Below, one piece after another: positions 1 to 10,026 of a DNA stretch of 62,251 nt. The stretch covers positions 1 through 62,251 of the forward strand of contig NZ_JPUG01000056.1 in NCBI RefSeq assembly GCF_000739015.1, written 5' to 3'. The notes below the pieces were generated by a model, which was not told the origin of the DNA, searched no databases, and saw nothing but the letters and a program-made list of their open reading frames with translations. Position 1 is the first letter of the stretch. Each line of letters begins with the position of its first letter. The stretch is from Microvirga sp. BSC39 (GTDB lineage: Bacteria; Pseudomonadota; Alphaproteobacteria; Rhizobiales; Beijerinckiaceae). The position numbers and the translations under genes are program-made.

Positions 1-2237
1 CCCGCTCCGATGGGCCGCGTCCCGCCGGCGCCCGTTCGGACGGCCCGCGCCCCGGCGGCCCGCGCCAGGATGGTCCCCGTCCGGGTGGCTATGGTGGCCC
101 CCGCAGTGGCGGTGGCACCATGGGAGGCCGTCCGCCGAGCCTGAACCACATGGCACGACCGGCTGCCCCGGTCGTTCCCGATCCGGAGACGGCAAAGCCC
201 CATGCCCGCACGGCTCCGCCCGTTGCGGCCCGTGCCGCCGTGGTGGATGACGAGGAGGGCGCACGCACCATTCGTCGTCCCGGTGTTGCAGCTAAGCCCG
301 CAGCCCTGCCGAAGACCCCCAAGGCCGCTCCCGGCGAAGAGAAGCGCCGCGGCCGCCTGACCCTTGCCAATGCGACCTCGGGCGAGGACGAGCGCACCCG
401 CTCGCTCGCCGCCTTCCGGCGCCGCAACCAGCGTCTCATGGGCCACCGTCAGGTGGAGCAGAAGGAAAAGATCGCCCGCGAGGTGATCATTCCCGAGACG
501 ATCACCATCCAGGAGCTCGCCAACCGCATGTCGGAGCGCGCCGTGGACGTGATCAAGATGCTGATGAAGCAAGGTCAGATGCACAAGATCACGGACGTGA
601 TCGATTCCGACTCGGCCCAGCTGATCGCGGAAGAGCTCGGCCACACGGTGAAGCGCGTCGCGGAATCGGACGTCGAGGAAGGCCTGTTCGATACCCCGGA
701 CGTGGACGACAACCTCGTCACCCGTCCGCCGGTCGTGACCATCATGGGCCACGTCGACCACGGCAAGACCTCGCTGCTCGACGCGATCCGCAAGACCAAC
801 GTGGTGTCCGGCGAGGCCGGCGGCATCACCCAGCATATCGGCGCCTATCAGGTGACCTCGCCGCTCGGCGGCAAGATCACCTTCATCGACACGCCCGGCC
901 ACGCGGCCTTCACGGCCATGCGCGCCCGCGGCGCCAAGGTGACGGACATCGTCGTGCTGGTGGTGGCGGCCGATGACGGCGTCATGCCGCAGACCATCGA
1001 GGCGATCAACCATGCGCAGGCGGCCGGCGTGCCCCTGATCGTGGCGATCAACAAGGTGGACAAGCCCGATGCCAACCCGCAGCGGGTGCGCACCGAGCTG
1101 CTGCAGCACTCCATCGTGGTGGAATCCATGGGCGGCGAGACCCTCGAGTTCGAGGTGTCGGCCAAGACCGGTGACGGTCTCGAGACCCTGCTCGAAGGTC
1201 TTCAGCTCCAGGCTGAAATCCTCGAGCTCAAGGCCAATGCCGAGCGCTCGGCGGAAGGCACCGTCATCGAGGCCAAGCTCGATCGCGGCCGCGGTCCCGT
1301 GGCCACCGTGCTCGTGCAGCGCGGAACGCTCCGCACCGGCGACATCGTCGTGGCCGGCGCCGAGTGGGGTCGCGTGCGTGCGCTCATCAACGATCTCGGC
1401 ACCAACGTGAAGGAGGCAGGTCCCTCCGTCCCGGTCGAGGTTCTGGGCTTCAACGGCACCCCCGAGGCCGGCGACCGCGTGGCGGTGGTCGAGTCGGAGG
1501 CCCGCGCCCGCGAGGTCACCGAGTACCGCACCCGCCAGAAGCGCGAGCGTCAGGCGGCGCGCATGGGCTCGGCCGGGCGTACGCTCGCCGACATGATGCA
1601 CGATCTCAAGGCCGGAGCGGGCCGCAAGGAATTCCCGCTCGTGGTTCGCGCGGACGTGCAGGGCTCGGCGGAAGCCATCGTGGGTGCGCTCGAGAAGGTC
1701 GGCAACGAGGAAGTGGCCGCCCGCATCATCCAGGCCGGCGTCGGCGGCATCTCCGAGTCCGATGTCACACTGGCAGAAGCCTCGAACGCCATCATCCTGG
1801 CCTTCAACGTGCGTGCCCACAAGGAAGCCCGTGAGGCGGCCGAGCGTGCCGGCATCGAGATCCGCTACTACAACATCATCTACGACCTCGTGGATGACGT
1901 GAAGGCGGCGATGTCCGGTCTGCTCGCTCCGACGCTCCGCGAGGAGCGGCTCGGCGAGGCGCAGATCCTCGAGGTGTTCAACGTGTCGAAGGTCGGCAAG
2001 ATCGCCGGCTGCCGCGTCCTCGACGGCGTGGTCCAGCGCGGCGCCCATGTGCGCCTGATCCGCGACAACGTGGTCATCCACGAAGGCAGGCTCTCGCAGC
2101 TCAAGCGCTTCAAGGACGATGCCCGCGAGGTCACCTCGGGTCAGGAATGCGGTATGTCCTTCGAGAGCTACCAGGACATGCGCGTCGGCGACCAGATCGA
2201 GTGCTACCGCGTGGAAGAGGTGAAGCGGTCGCTGTAA
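1..2237 (+). CDS. infB: Translation initiation factor IF-2 (5' end outside window)
   Basis: GTPase that delivers initiator fMet-tRNA to the 30S subunit and promotes 50S joining. The reading frame is open to the first base, so the start lies upstream. The first ~40 visible codons are Gly/Pro/Arg/Asp-rich, as in the disordered N-terminus of alphaproteobacterial IF-2. Then come the IF2_N domain (about 480-690), the G domain with GHVDHGKT (about 747-770), DTPGHAAF (about 889), NKVD (about 1051) and SAKTGDGL (about 1160), and the C-terminal IF2 domains that end EEVKRSL. The next genes are rbfA and truB, the usual nusA-infB-rbfA-truB-rpsO-pnp order. An ATG at 120 is internal, not the start. Confidence 0.98.
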   Translation, partial: RSDGPRPAGARSDGPRPGGPRQDGPRPGGYGGPRSGGGTMGGRPPSLNHMARPAAPVVPDPETAKPHARTAPPVAARAAVVDDEEGARTIRRPGVAAKPAALPKTPKAAPGEEKRRGRLTLANATSGEDERTRSLAAFRRRNQRLMGHRQVEQKEKIAREVIIPETITIQELANRMSERAVDVIKMLMKQGQMHKITDVIDSDSAQLIAEELGHTVKRVAESDVEEGLFDTPDVDDNLVTRPPVVTIMGHVDHGKTSLLDAIRKTNVVSGEAGGITQHIGAYQVTSPLGGKITFIDTPGHAAFTAMRARGAKVTDIVVLVVAADDGVMPQTIEAINHAQAAGVPLIVAINKVDKPDANPQRVRTELLQHSIVVESMGGETLEFEVSAKTGDGLETLLEGLQLQAEILELKANAERSAEGTVIEAKLDRGRGPVATVLVQRGTLRTGDIVVAGAEWGRVRALINDLGTNVKEAGPSVPVEVLGFNGTPEAGDRVAVVESEARAREVTEYRTRQKRERQAARMGSAGRTLADMMHDLKAGAGRKEFPLVVRADVQGSAEAIVGALEKVGNEEVAARIIQAGVGGISESDVTLAEASNAIILAFNVRAHKEAREAAERAGIEIRYYNIIYDLVDDVKAAMSGLLAPTLREERLGEAQILEVFNVSKVGKIAGCRVLDGVVQRGAHVRLIRDNVVIHEGRLSQLKRFKDDAREVTSGQECGMSFESYQDMRVGDQIECYRVEEVKRSL

Positions 2238-2274
2238 GCCGCTTCCCATCTCTTTTCACTGTATGGAACATCAG

Positions 2275-2301
2275 TCATGGCCGGGTCATTCCCGGCCATG
2301 A
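2275..2301. repeat. Short GC-rich palindrome after infB
   Basis: Perfect 11-bp arms TCATGGCCGGG and CCCGGCCATGA around a 5-nt loop, followed by TCCCTTTTG. It resembles hairpins at 3873, 45015, 50173 and 54138, so it is probably a dispersed element. It may also attenuate read-through from infB into rbfA. Confidence 0.6.
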
Positions 2302-2341
2302 TCCCTTTTGAACGATCCGGTCCAACCCCGGAGATATAAAA

Positions 2342-2776
2342 ATGGCCAAACGTTTCGAACAAACCACTGGACCCTCGCAGCGCCAGCAGCGCGTGGCCGA
2401 GCTTATCCGCCACGCCCTTGCGGAGGTCCTCTCCCGCGGCGACCTGCAGGACGACGTGCTGACCAAGAACGTCATCACGATTCCGGAAGTGCGCATGTCG
2501 CCGGACCTCAAGCTCGCCACGGCCTATGTCATGCCGCTCGGCGGCCGCGATGAGGCCGCCGTGATCAAGGCCCTGGACAAGAACAAGAAGATCCTGCGCC
2601 AGGAGGTCGCCCGCCGGGTGAACCTGAAATTCGCCCCCGACCTGCGCTTCCTGCGCGACGAGAGCTTCGACGAGGCGGCCCGCATCGACGCGCTCCTGCG
2701 CACCGAGCGGGTGGCCCGTGACACGGGCAGGACCGGCATCGACCTCTCCGACGACAGCGACGAGCAGGATTCATGA
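2342..2776 (+). CDS. rbfA: 30S ribosome-binding factor RbfA
   Basis: Assembly factor that binds the 5' helix of 16S rRNA and is needed for late 30S maturation. 144 residues; the KH-like core spans about residues 10-115. It opens [22 protein letters not shown] and has the family stretch [15 protein letters not shown]. The acidic tail ([11 protein letters not shown]) is common in alphaproteobacteria. The ATG follows a purine-rich GGAGAT. The stop overlaps the truB start as ATGA, so translation of the two is probably coupled. Confidence 0.96.
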   Translation: MAKRFEQTTGPSQRQQRVAELIRHALAEVLSRGDLQDDVLTKNVITIPEVRMSPDLKLATAYVMPLGGRDEAAVIKALDKNKKILRQEVARRVNLKFAPDLRFLRDESFDEAARIDALLRTERVARDTGRTGIDLSDDSDEQDS

Positions 2777-3693
2777 GCGACGAACGCCCGCAGCGGAAGC
2801 CCCACGGGGACCGACCGAAGAAGCGCGACGTCAATGGGTGGATCATCCTCGACAAGGGCGTCGGCATGACCTCGACCCACGCGGTGGCGGTGGTCAAGCG
2901 CGGCCTCTCGGCCAAGAAGGCCGGGCACGCCGGAACCCTGGACCCGCTGGCCTCCGGCATCCTGCCGATTGCGCTCGGCGAAGCGACCAAGACCGTGCCC
3001 TTCGTCATGGACGGGCGCAAATCCTACGTGTTCACCGTCGCCTGGGGCGCGGAGACCACCACGGACGATACTGAGGGCGAGGTTGTCGAGCGTACGGACA
3101 GGCTTCCAGAGCCCTCCGACATCGAGGCGCTCCTGCCCCGTTTCACCGGCTCCGTCCAACAGGTGCCGCCGCGCTTTTCGGCCATCAAGATTGCCGGTGA
3201 GCGCGCCTACGATCTTGCCCGCGACGGCGAGGTGGTGGAGCTGCAGCCGCGCACGGTCGAGATCGACCGGCTGGCCCTCGTACACCACGACGGCAACCGC
3301 TCGGTAATCGAGGCCGATTGCGGCAAGGGCACCTATGTGCGGGCGATTGCCCGCGATCTCGGCCGGGCGCTCGGCTGCCTCGGCCATATCACGGCGCTCC
3401 GGCGCACCCGCGTCGGACCCTTCACGGAGCACGACGCCGTCACCGTGGACGATGTCGCGGCGGATCCGGCGGCCCTGCGGCCGGTGGAGACGGCGCTCAG
3501 CGAGATTCCGTCGATTACGGTCAGCCGCGACATGGCCGGCCGCCTCATGCGCGGCCAGTCCATCATCCTGCGCGGGCGCGAGGCGCCCCTGTCGGGGAAG
3601 ATCTATGCCACGTGCAACGGCGTACTCATCGCCGTGGGCGACGTGGAGCGCGGCGAACTCGTGCCGCATCGGGTGTTCAACCTGGGGGCTTAA
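2773..3693 (+). CDS. truB: tRNA pseudouridine(55) synthase TruB
   Basis: Makes pseudouridine 55 in the T-arm of nearly all tRNAs. 306 residues. After a charged N-terminus comes [17 protein letters not shown], then the catalytic block [19 protein letters not shown] (about residues 50-70), whose Asp in TLDPLA is the nucleophile. TruB motifs [17 protein letters not shown] and [15 protein letters not shown] follow, then a C-terminal PUA-like part. The start overlaps the rbfA stop by four bases. Confidence 0.97.
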   Translation: MSDERPQRKPHGDRPKKRDVNGWIILDKGVGMTSTHAVAVVKRGLSAKKAGHAGTLDPLASGILPIALGEATKTVPFVMDGRKSYVFTVAWGAETTTDDTEGEVVERTDRLPEPSDIEALLPRFTGSVQQVPPRFSAIKIAGERAYDLARDGEVVELQPRTVEIDRLALVHHDGNRSVIEADCGKGTYVRAIARDLGRALGCLGHITALRRTRVGPFTEHDAVTVDDVAADPAALRPVETALSEIPSITVSRDMAGRLMRGQSIILRGREAPLSGKIYATCNGVLIAVGDVERGELVPHRVFNLGA

Positions 3694-3708
3694 AACAAAC
3701 CTACCCAG

Positions 3709-3849
3709 TGTCATTCCGGGGCAGCCATAGGCTGAGCCCGGAATCCATAAACATGACGGCTCAAGAAGATACGGCTCACTTTGCCTGTAATCCTGCACCG
3801 TCAGCGGTTATGGATTCCGGGCTCTCGCTGCGCTCGCCCCGGAATGACA
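3709..3849. repeat. Intergenic palindromic element, family A, copy 1
   Basis: 141-bp inverted repeat with ends TGTCATTCCGGGG and CCCCGGAATGACA. Sub-terminal arms are GCCCGGAATCCATAA and TTATGGATTCCGGGC. The middle shares CTGCACCGTCAGCGGTTATGG with the copy at 20769. It lies in the truB to DUF892 gap. No ORF or transposase is inside, so it is a non-autonomous element. Confidence 0.8.
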
Positions 3850-3872
3850 TTGAGGACGTTTCAGAGACGACA

Positions 3873-3895
3873 ATGGCCGGGACAAGCCCGGCCAT
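3873..3895. repeat. Short GGCCGGG palindrome
   Basis: Arms ATGGCCGGG and CCCGGCCAT around ACAAG. Lies between family A copy 1 and the end of the DUF892 gene on the other strand. Nearly identical to 45015-45037. Confidence 0.6.
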
Positions 3896-3924
3896 GACGA
3901 TGTTGAAGATGTATCTGCGGGACC

Positions 3925-4467
3925 TTACCGGTCGGCCTTCAGCCCCTGCGCCGAGCGCGTCAGGAACTTCTGGGTGATCGGCACGATCATGTCGTAAACC
4001 GCCTGGGCGGTCTTTTCCTCTTCGCGCAACGACTCCTGAAGAGCCGGGACGAACTTCTGGTTTCCGGAGGCTTCAGCCATGGCGATCAGGGACTTGTAGG
4101 ACGCGATCTCGAAGTTCTCGAAGGCGTGGTTGGCAAAGGTGTTCTTCAGAACCTCGTCGGCCATTGGCATGTGGCCGGCAGCCGCCAGGTTGGCCATGAA
4201 CTGGGTAGCCATGTCCTTCAGGATCGAGCGATCCGCACCGAAGCTGTGCAGGGCTTCGTCGAGGCGGCGGATCTGGCCTTCGGTTTCGACGATGTGCCGG
4301 CGCAGGAGGTCCGACATCTCCGGATAGTTCTCGAACCGCTCGACCTGCCGCTCCATGAGCTGAATGGCTTGCTTCTCAAGGGCGTGGGCGTTCTCCAGGC
4401 CGGTGATGAAGATGTTCCGGATGTCTTCCGAGGACGTAAGGTCGGCCATGCCGGTGGTGGCAGTCAT
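3925..4467 (-). CDS. Ferritin-like DUF892 (YciE/YciF) family protein
   Basis: 180 residues, almost all helical, with the DUF892 pattern: SSEDIRNIFITGLENAHALEKQAIQLM near the N-terminus, then HIVETEGQIRRLDEALHSFG, then NFEIASYKSLIAMAE and a late EEEKTAQAVYD. The spaced Glu, His and Asp residues match the di-iron four-helix fold of YciF. Members in other bacteria are linked to stress responses; the substrate is unknown. An alternative start is Met7 (MADLTSSED). It is a single gene between repeats and the divergently transcribed rpsO. Confidence 0.85.
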   Translation of the reverse strand: MTATTGMADLTSSEDIRNIFITGLENAHALEKQAIQLMERQVERFENYPEMSDLLRRHIVETEGQIRRLDEALHSFGADRSILKDMATQFMANLAAAGHMPMADEVLKNTFANHAFENFEIASYKSLIAMAEASGNQKFVPALQESLREEEKTAQAVYDMIVPITQKFLTRSAQGLKADR

Positions 4468-4763
4468 GATGTCAGTTTCCTATGTTTGGGGTCTCCAACA
4501 CCAACAGCCGCCGCAAAAACTAGTTCCGGCCAACCTTGCCGAAGTGGCGCATCTTATTGCTCCGCTTGAGAAAAATGATTTCTCTGGCACTCCGGCGCAT
4601 TTCGTGTATGGTGCGCCATCTTTTGACAGGCTTTCAGCCGCGAGAGACGCGTCCGAGTTCGGACCGCGCTGGACGACATCCCGGCCCGGCCCTTCCGGAT
4701 GCCCCGGACCCGAAGCCCTGAAGGCCAAGGTCTCCCTATAAAACCAACCTGAAAGGACACACG

Positions 4764-5033
4764 ATGTCGATTACGGCTGAGCGCAAGAACGCGCTTGTAA
4801 AGGAATTCGCCCAGAAGGCTGGCGATACCGGCTCCCCCGAGGTGCAGGTCGCCATTCTGACCGAGCGGATCAACAACCTGACCGGTCACTTCAAGAGCCA
4901 CAACAAGGATAACCACTCCCGTCGTGGCCTCCTGAAGATGGTGTCGTCGCGCCGTTCGCTTCTCGACTATCTGAAGAAGAAGGACGAGAGCCGCTACCGC
5001 ACGCTGATCGAGAAGCTCGGCATCCGCCGCTAA
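4764..5033 (+). CDS. rpsO: 30S ribosomal protein S15
   Basis: 89 residues, the standard length. It starts [36 protein letters not shown] and contains the rRNA-binding stretch [26 protein letters not shown]. It binds the 16S three-way junction early in platform assembly. AGGA lies 8 nt before the ATG. The 296 bp upstream (4468-4763) hold no gene and should contain its promoter, although I could not fix the boxes. pnp follows after a structured leader. Confidence 0.98.
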   Translation: MSITAERKNALVKEFAQKAGDTGSPEVQVAILTERINNLTGHFKSHNKDNHSRRGLLKMVSSRRSLLDYLKKKDESRYRTLIEKLGIRR

Positions 5034-5051
5034 GCTTCTTTATTGAGACTT

Positions 5052-5182
5052 CCGTCCGGAGCCCGGCTCCGGACGGCTTCTACACCGGTTAGGACCACGA
5101 GGTCCCGGTGTCCTCTGAGGAGACGGCCGACACGATGACCATGGCAGGATCGCAAGGGGCTTATGAGGTGGGCTTGCCCACC
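5052..5182 (+). promoter_or_regulatory. Structured rpsO-pnp intergenic leader
   Basis: Three hairpins lie before pnp. The first has 11-bp perfect arms CCGTCCGGAGC and GCTCCGGACGG (5052-5076). The second is GGACC-ACGA-GGTCC near 5092. The third is GGTGGGC-TT-GCCCACC (5167-5182). In E. coli the rpsO-pnp spacer is cut by RNase III and pnp is autoregulated there. A similar role is an inference. The first hairpin lacks a T-run, so it is a weak terminator at most. Confidence 0.5.
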
Positions 5183-5253
5183 GGCGCGAGCCTCTTGCCG
5201 TCTTGCTCATGGCATCGAGCCCCCGCTCCTGCTGTCATGAAAGACGAAAAAGC

Positions 5254-7428
5254 ATGTTCGATACTCAACGCGAAGAACTGATCTGGGCCGGCCGCAAGCT
5301 CGTGCTCGAAACGGGCAAGATGGCCCGTCAGGCGGACGGCGCCGTCGTCGCCACCTACGGTGAGACCACCGTTCTCGCCACCGTGGTCTCGGCCAAGGAG
5401 CCGAAGGCCGGTGTCGACTTCTTCCCGCTCACGGTGAACTACCAGGAGCGCACCTACGCCGCCGGCCGCATCCCGGGCGGCTATTTCAAGCGCGAAGGCC
5501 GTCCGACCGAGAAGGAGACGCTGGTCTCCCGCCTCATCGACCGCCCGATCCGCCCCCTCTTCGTCGAGGGCTACAAGAACGACACCCAGGTGGTCGTGAC
5601 CGTGCTCTCGCACGATCTTGAGAACGATCCCGACATCGTCGGCATGGTGGCGGCCTCCGCCGCTCTCACCCTCTCGGGCGTTCCCTTCATGGGTCCCGTG
5701 GGCGCCGCCCGCGTCGGCTACATCGGCGGCCAGTACAAGCTGAACCCGCCCCTGCAGGAGATGGACCAGACGTCCCTCGATCTCGTGGTCGCCGGCACGG
5801 CCGATGCCGTGCTCATGGTCGAGTCCGAGGCCAAGGAACTGGCGGAAGACGTGATGCTCGGCGCTGTGATGTTCGGCCACAAGCACTTCCAGCCGGTGAT
5901 CGAGGCCATCATCCGCCTCGCCGAGAAGGCCGCCAAGGAGCCGCGCGACTACCAGCCGGCCGACATGTCCGAAGTCGAGCAGGCCGTTCTGGCCATCGCC
6001 GAGACCGACCTGCGCGAAGCCTACAAGATCACCAAGAAGCAGGACCGCTACACCGCCGTCGACGCCGTGAAAGCGAAGGTGATGGCCGAGCTTCTGCCTG
6101 CGGACGGCGAGCCCAAGTTCGAGCCCGAGAAGGTCAAGGCGGCCTTCAAGGAAGTGCAGGCCAAGGTCGTGCGCTGGAACATCCTCGACACCGGCTCCCG
6201 CATCGACGGCCGCGACCTCAAGACCGTTCGCCAGATCGTCTCCGAGGTCGGCGTTCTGCCCCGCACCCACGGCTCGGCCGTGTTCACCCGCGGCGAAACG
6301 CAGGCTCTCGTGGTTGCCACGCTCGGCACCGGCGAGGATGAGCAGTTCATCGACCAGCTCGAGGGCACCCGCAAGGAAACCTTCCTGCTGCACTACAACT
6401 TCCCGCCCTATTCCGTGGGCGAGACGGGCCGCATGGGCTCGCCTGGCCGCCGCGAAATCGGCCACGGCAAGCTCGCCTGGCGCGCCATCCACCCGATGCT
6501 GCCGGCCGCTCACGACTTCCCCTACACGATCCGCGTCGTCAGCGAGATCACCGAGTCCAACGGCTCCTCGTCCATGGCCTCCGTCTGCGGCGCTTCGCTG
6601 GCCCTGATGGATGCGGGCGTGCCGCTTCGCCGTCCGGTGGCGGGCATCGCCATGGGCCTCATCCTCGAGGGTGAGCGTTATGCGGTCCTGTCCGACATCC
6701 TCGGCGACGAGGATCACCTCGGCGACATGGACTTCAAGGTGGCCGGCACGGAGCAGGGCATCACCTCGCTCCAGATGGACATCAAGATCGCCGGCATCAC
6801 GGAAGAGATCATGCGCGTGGCGCTGGACCAGGCTCAGGCCGGCCGCACGCACATCCTCGCCGAGATGAACAAGGCGCTGACCGCACCGCGCGCCGAGCTC
6901 GGCGAGCATGCTCCGCGCATCGAGACCATGCAGATCCCGGTCGACAAGATCCGCGAAGTCATCGGTTCGGGCGGCAAGGTCATCCGCGAGATCGTGGAGA
7001 AGACCGGCGCGAAGATCGACATCAACGACGACGGCCTCATCAAGATCGCGTCCGCCGACGGCAAGTCGATCAAGGCGGCCTACAACTGGATCCGCTCCAT
7101 CGTGGCCGAGCCCGAGATCAACACGATCTACGAGGGCACGGTCGTGAAGGTGATGGAGTTCGGCGCCTTCGTGAACTTCTTCGGTTCCCGCGACGGCCTC
7201 GTGCACATCTCGGAGCTCGCCAAGAACCGCGTCGGCAAGGTCACCGACGTGGTCAAGGAAGGCGACAAGGTGAAGGTGAAGTTCCTCGGCATGGACGAGC
7301 GCGGCAAGGTCCGTCTCTCCATGAAGGTGGTCAACCAGGAGACTGGCGAAGACATCACCGAGCAGCTCAAGGCCGAACGCGACGCCGAACGCGCCCAGCG
7401 CGATCAGCAGAAGGCTGCCGGCGAGTAA
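5254..7428 (+). CDS. pnp: Polyribonucleotide nucleotidyltransferase (PNPase)
   Basis: Phosphorolytic 3'-5' exoribonuclease of the degradosome. About 724 residues. Two RNase PH domains flank a helical domain; the second has [18 protein letters not shown] and [19 protein letters not shown] with the catalytic Asp residues. A KH domain follows ([20 protein letters not shown]), then an S1 domain ([17 protein letters not shown]). I chose the ATG at 5254 ([15 protein letters not shown]), which matches the family N-terminus. An in-frame ATG at 5203 would add 17 unrelated residues. A strong terminator follows. Confidence 0.97.
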   Translation: MFDTQREELIWAGRKLVLETGKMARQADGAVVATYGETTVLATVVSAKEPKAGVDFFPLTVNYQERTYAAGRIPGGYFKREGRPTEKETLVSRLIDRPIRPLFVEGYKNDTQVVVTVLSHDLENDPDIVGMVAASAALTLSGVPFMGPVGAARVGYIGGQYKLNPPLQEMDQTSLDLVVAGTADAVLMVESEAKELAEDVMLGAVMFGHKHFQPVIEAIIRLAEKAAKEPRDYQPADMSEVEQAVLAIAETDLREAYKITKKQDRYTAVDAVKAKVMAELLPADGEPKFEPEKVKAAFKEVQAKVVRWNILDTGSRIDGRDLKTVRQIVSEVGVLPRTHGSAVFTRGETQALVVATLGTGEDEQFIDQLEGTRKETFLLHYNFPPYSVGETGRMGSPGRREIGHGKLAWRAIHPMLPAAHDFPYTIRVVSEITESNGSSSMASVCGASLALMDAGVPLRRPVAGIAMGLILEGERYAVLSDILGDEDHLGDMDFKVAGTEQGITSLQMDIKIAGITEEIMRVALDQAQAGRTHILAEMNKALTAPRAELGEHAPRIETMQIPVDKIREVIGSGGKVIREIVEKTGAKIDINDDGLIKIASADGKSIKAAYNWIRSIVAEPEINTIYEGTVVKVMEFGAFVNFFGSRDGLVHISELAKNRVGKVTDVVKEGDKVKVKFLGMDERGKVRLSMKVVNQETGEDITEQLKAERDAERAQRDQQKAAGE

Positions 7429-7459
7429 GATCGCTTCAAACCTGAATAAGACCAGAGAA

Positions 7460-7489
7460 GGCGCGGCTCGAAACCGCGCCTTTTTCTTT
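7460..7489 (+). terminator. Rho-independent terminator of pnp
   Basis: Stem GGCGCGG / CCGCGCC (7460-7466 and 7474-7480) followed directly by TTTTTCTTT. It lies 30 bp after the pnp stop and just before the convergent cyclase gene. Confidence 0.9.
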
Positions 7490-7513
7490 GCCCCGATGGG
7501 ACCTCGCTGATGA

Positions 7514-9193
7514 TCACCGCCCCAAGCTCTCCGCCTCCGGAATGATCCAGCTGCCCAGCGGCGCGGCGCGGCCGCGGATGGAGACGATCTGGCGGTTGCG
7601 GCTGGAGAGGTCGAGGCCGGCCCGGGTGGCGAGGTCCTCGGAGATCACCAGCTCCACGTCGAGTTCCTTGGCGAGCCCCTCCAGGCGGCTTGCCGCGTTG
7701 ATGGTGTCGCCCACGGCTGTCAGGCTGGTGGCCTGACCGTAGCCCATCTGGCCGACGATGGCCGGGCCCGCATGCAGGCTCATGGCGATGCGCAGGGGAT
7801 GCTCGAACTCGCTGGCGTAATCCTCGTTGAGGCGGGCGAGGCCGGCCTTGATCCTCAGCGCCGCATCGAGGGCCTGACGGGCTGCTTCCTGCGGGGTCGT
7901 GTGCAGGCCGAACAGGGCCAGAACCCCGTCGCCGATGAACTTGTCGATGTAGCCGCCTGCATCCTCCACTGCCTCACCCACCGCCTCGAAATAGCGGTTG
8001 AGGATGAACACCGTGTCGAAGGGCAGGCGCTTCTCCGTGAGGCTCGTGAAGCCGCGCAGGTCGCAGAACAGCACCGCGACCTCCCGCTCCTGACCCTGGG
8101 CACGGCCTCCGCGCACCAGGGCGGTCACGCCGTTTCGGCCCGTGGCCAGGATCGGCACGACGGCGATCTCGCCGACCGGCCGGAACTGGCAGGCGAGCCT
8201 CACATTGGGACCCGCCTTGATGCGCGCCAGTGTCCCGCGTTCCTGGGCGGTGGGCGGCGGCTGGTGCTCCAGGCCGTCGATCACCCGCACCCGGCAGGTG
8301 GAGCAGCGGCCGCGGCCGCCGCAGACCGAGATGTGCGGGATCCCGGCCGTGCGGCTGGCCTCCAGCACGCTGAAGCCCGCCGGCACGGTGACGACCTGAT
8401 CGTTGGGGTAGCGGATGCGGACCCGGCGCGACCACAGATTGGCGCTGCGCACGATGCGGCCTGCAATCGTCAGGACCAGGAGCCCACCGAAAAAGGCATA
8501 GAGGACCGGGCCAACCAGCGGCAGGAGATCGGATGCGGGAGGCATGCGTGGGGCAAAGCGCTCCGGCGCCTCGGCGATCTCCTGACCGGCTTCCGCAAAG
8601 CCGAGCAGCGCCAGGATAGGGATGAGAATGGCTCCCGTGTAGAGAAGGAGCGCCCAAGCGGGAAACCAGGGTTTCGGCCGCAGCCAGAAGTAGATCCCGA
8701 GGCATCCGTGCAGCCACGCAATGACGAGCGCAACCGCCTGGCGTGCGCCGATCCCGGGGCTCAGCAGCCAGAGGCTCCTGACCACTTCGGGATAGCCGGA
8801 ATCGTGGCCTGTCAGGGCCCATTCGATCCGCGTCCCCGTCACATGCCCGATCAGCAGGAAGGGCAGGCTCAATCCCAGGCTCAGCTGCGCCGCCTCGCGG
8901 ACCGGCATGCGCAGGGTGCGGCGGCGGTAGAGGGCCTGAAGCGCCAGCAGGAAGTGCAGAAGAAGGGAGCCGTAGAGGAGGGTCGTGCCCACCGGGTTGC
9001 GCCACAGGCGGTTGAACCAGGCGCGGCCGGCTTCCATCGCCTCGATCGAGACGAGCCCCAGGGCGTGATTGCTGAAATGGGTGAGCAGGAACGTCGCGAG
9101 CACGAGCCCCGAGGTCAGCCGGATTTCCCGCCAGGGAAGCGGGGCTCCGGGCAAGCCCGTCTCGGATGCCTGCTTTGTGCGCGATGGCTTCAT
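7514..9193 (-). CDS. Membrane adenylate cyclase with heme-b-like anchor and 2Fe-2S domain
   Basis: 559 residues in three modules. (1) Six membrane segments at about 27-47, 68-88, 104-118, 152-172, 179-199 and 224-246. They carry His39, His43, His80, His117 and His162, like a succinate-dehydrogenase-type di-heme b anchor. (2) A ferredoxin domain at about 257-350 with Cys291, Cys297, Cys300 and Cys335. (3) A class III cyclase at about 370-545 with metal Asp378 (FCDLRGFTSL) and Asp422 (KFIGDG) and the transition-state residues Asn499 and Arg503 (DTINAASRLEG). It should make cAMP in response to the quinone or redox state. S. meliloti CyaC is a known redox-regulated cyclase with a diheme-b anchor. 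Heme and cluster binding here are inferred from residues only. Confidence 0.85.
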   Translation of the reverse strand: MKPSRTKQASETGLPGAPLPWREIRLTSGLVLATFLLTHFSNHALGLVSIEAMEAGRAWFNRLWRNPVGTTLLYGSLLLHFLLALQALYRRRTLRMPVREAAQLSLGLSLPFLLIGHVTGTRIEWALTGHDSGYPEVVRSLWLLSPGIGARQAVALVIAWLHGCLGIYFWLRPKPWFPAWALLLYTGAILIPILALLGFAEAGQEIAEAPERFAPRMPPASDLLPLVGPVLYAFFGGLLVLTIAGRIVRSANLWSRRVRIRYPNDQVVTVPAGFSVLEASRTAGIPHISVCGGRGRCSTCRVRVIDGLEHQPPPTAQERGTLARIKAGPNVRLACQFRPVGEIAVVPILATGRNGVTALVRGGRAQGQEREVAVLFCDLRGFTSLTEKRLPFDTVFILNRYFEAVGEAVEDAGGYIDKFIGDGVLALFGLHTTPQEAARQALDAALRIKAGLARLNEDYASEFEHPLRIAMSLHAGPAIVGQMGYGQATSLTAVGDTINAASRLEGLAKELDVELVISEDLATRAGLDLSSRNRQIVSIRGRAAPLGSWIIPEAESLGR

Positions 9194-9338
9194 GGGCGGA
9201 TGAGGGGTCCCGGTCCTGCATCAAAGGCGTGCTGTCAGCTATGCAGGTGCAGCCGCTCGGACCAAAGTCAAATCACAGTCGCTGGACCGAGGCCGTGGAC
9301 CGTATATTCCTAAGCGCCGCACAGGCAGAACCCGAATC

Positions 9339-9866
9339 ATGTCCCACATCGTTACCAGCCTTCCGGAACTCGAAGCCCTCTACGGCGAGGTCAACAAGGC
9401 GTCGCTCCTGAAGGAGGCGGACCGGCTGGTGCCGGAATACCGCGCCCTAATCGAGGCCTCTCCCTTCGCCGCGCTGGCCACCCGCGGGCCCAGGGGGCTC
9501 GACTGCTCGCCCCGGGGCGACGGGCCGGGCTTCGTGCGCATCCGGGACGAGAAGACCCTGCTCCTGCCGGACCGGCGCGGCAACAACCGCATCGATTCGC
9601 TGCGCAACATCGTGCAGGACCCTTCAGTCGCCCTGCTCTTCCTGATCCCCGGCATCGGCGAGACCCTGCGGGTGAACGGGCAGGCAGTGATTTCCGTCGA
9701 GCCGAGCCTGCTGGAGAGTTCTGCCGTCGAGGGCAAGCCGCCGAAATCGGTCGTCGTGATTACCGTCAATACGGTGTTCTTCCAATGCGCCCGCGCGATC
9801 CTGCGCTCGGAGCTATGGAACCCGGCCCGTCACGTGCCGCGCGAGAGCCTGCCGAGCGCCGGCTAG
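9339..9866 (+). CDS. Pyridoxamine 5'-phosphate oxidase family flavin protein
   Basis: 175 residues with a split-barrel FMN-binding fold. Visible motifs are SPFAALATRGPRGLDCSPRGD, then LLLPDRRGNNRIDSLRNI and GIGETLRVNGQA, typical of the MSMEG_1061-like branch of the PPOX family. The C-terminal part ends in FFQCARAILRSELW. This branch is larger than a general-stress PPOX protein and its substrate is not known. It is divergent from the cyclase across 145 bp, which must hold both promoters. True pyridoxamine-phosphate oxidase activity is unlikely. Confidence 0.85.
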   Translation: MSHIVTSLPELEALYGEVNKASLLKEADRLVPEYRALIEASPFAALATRGPRGLDCSPRGDGPGFVRIRDEKTLLLPDRRGNNRIDSLRNIVQDPSVALLFLIPGIGETLRVNGQAVISVEPSLLESSAVEGKPPKSVVVITVNTVFFQCARAILRSELWNPARHVPRESLPSAG

Positions 9867-10026
9867 ATCCTAGCCGCGCTCACGAACAACGAAGCGGGCG
9901 GCGAGACCTATGACAGGGCTTTGCCCGAGCGGCAGCGCGGTACACTCTATTGATGACTTGACCTCACGCCCCCTGCCCCCGAAAAGGCAGGTCCCGTTTT
10001 CGTAAAGTGAGGCTCAAGGACAATCC

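Noticed and set aside
2524..3798. Long minus-strand frame opposite rbfA and truB
   Set aside because: It lies opposite two well-supported genes and has His/Arg/Asp-rich composition typical of an antisense GC-rich frame; no recognisable domain.
4565..4650. Promoter boxes for rpsO (TTGAGA and TTGACA-like sequences)
   Set aside because: A TTGACA occurs at 4623, but no convincing -10 element lies 16-18 bp downstream, so no promoter was called.
5203..5253. Upstream ATG start for pnp
   Set aside because: The extra 17 residues ([17 protein letters not shown]) have no similarity to PNPase N-termini, and the sequence there lies in the leader.
5161..7206. 681-codon minus-strand frame opposite pnp
   Set aside because: Mirror of the PNPase coding sequence with a low-complexity, Leu/Gly/Asp/His-rich translation; caused by GC-rich third positions.
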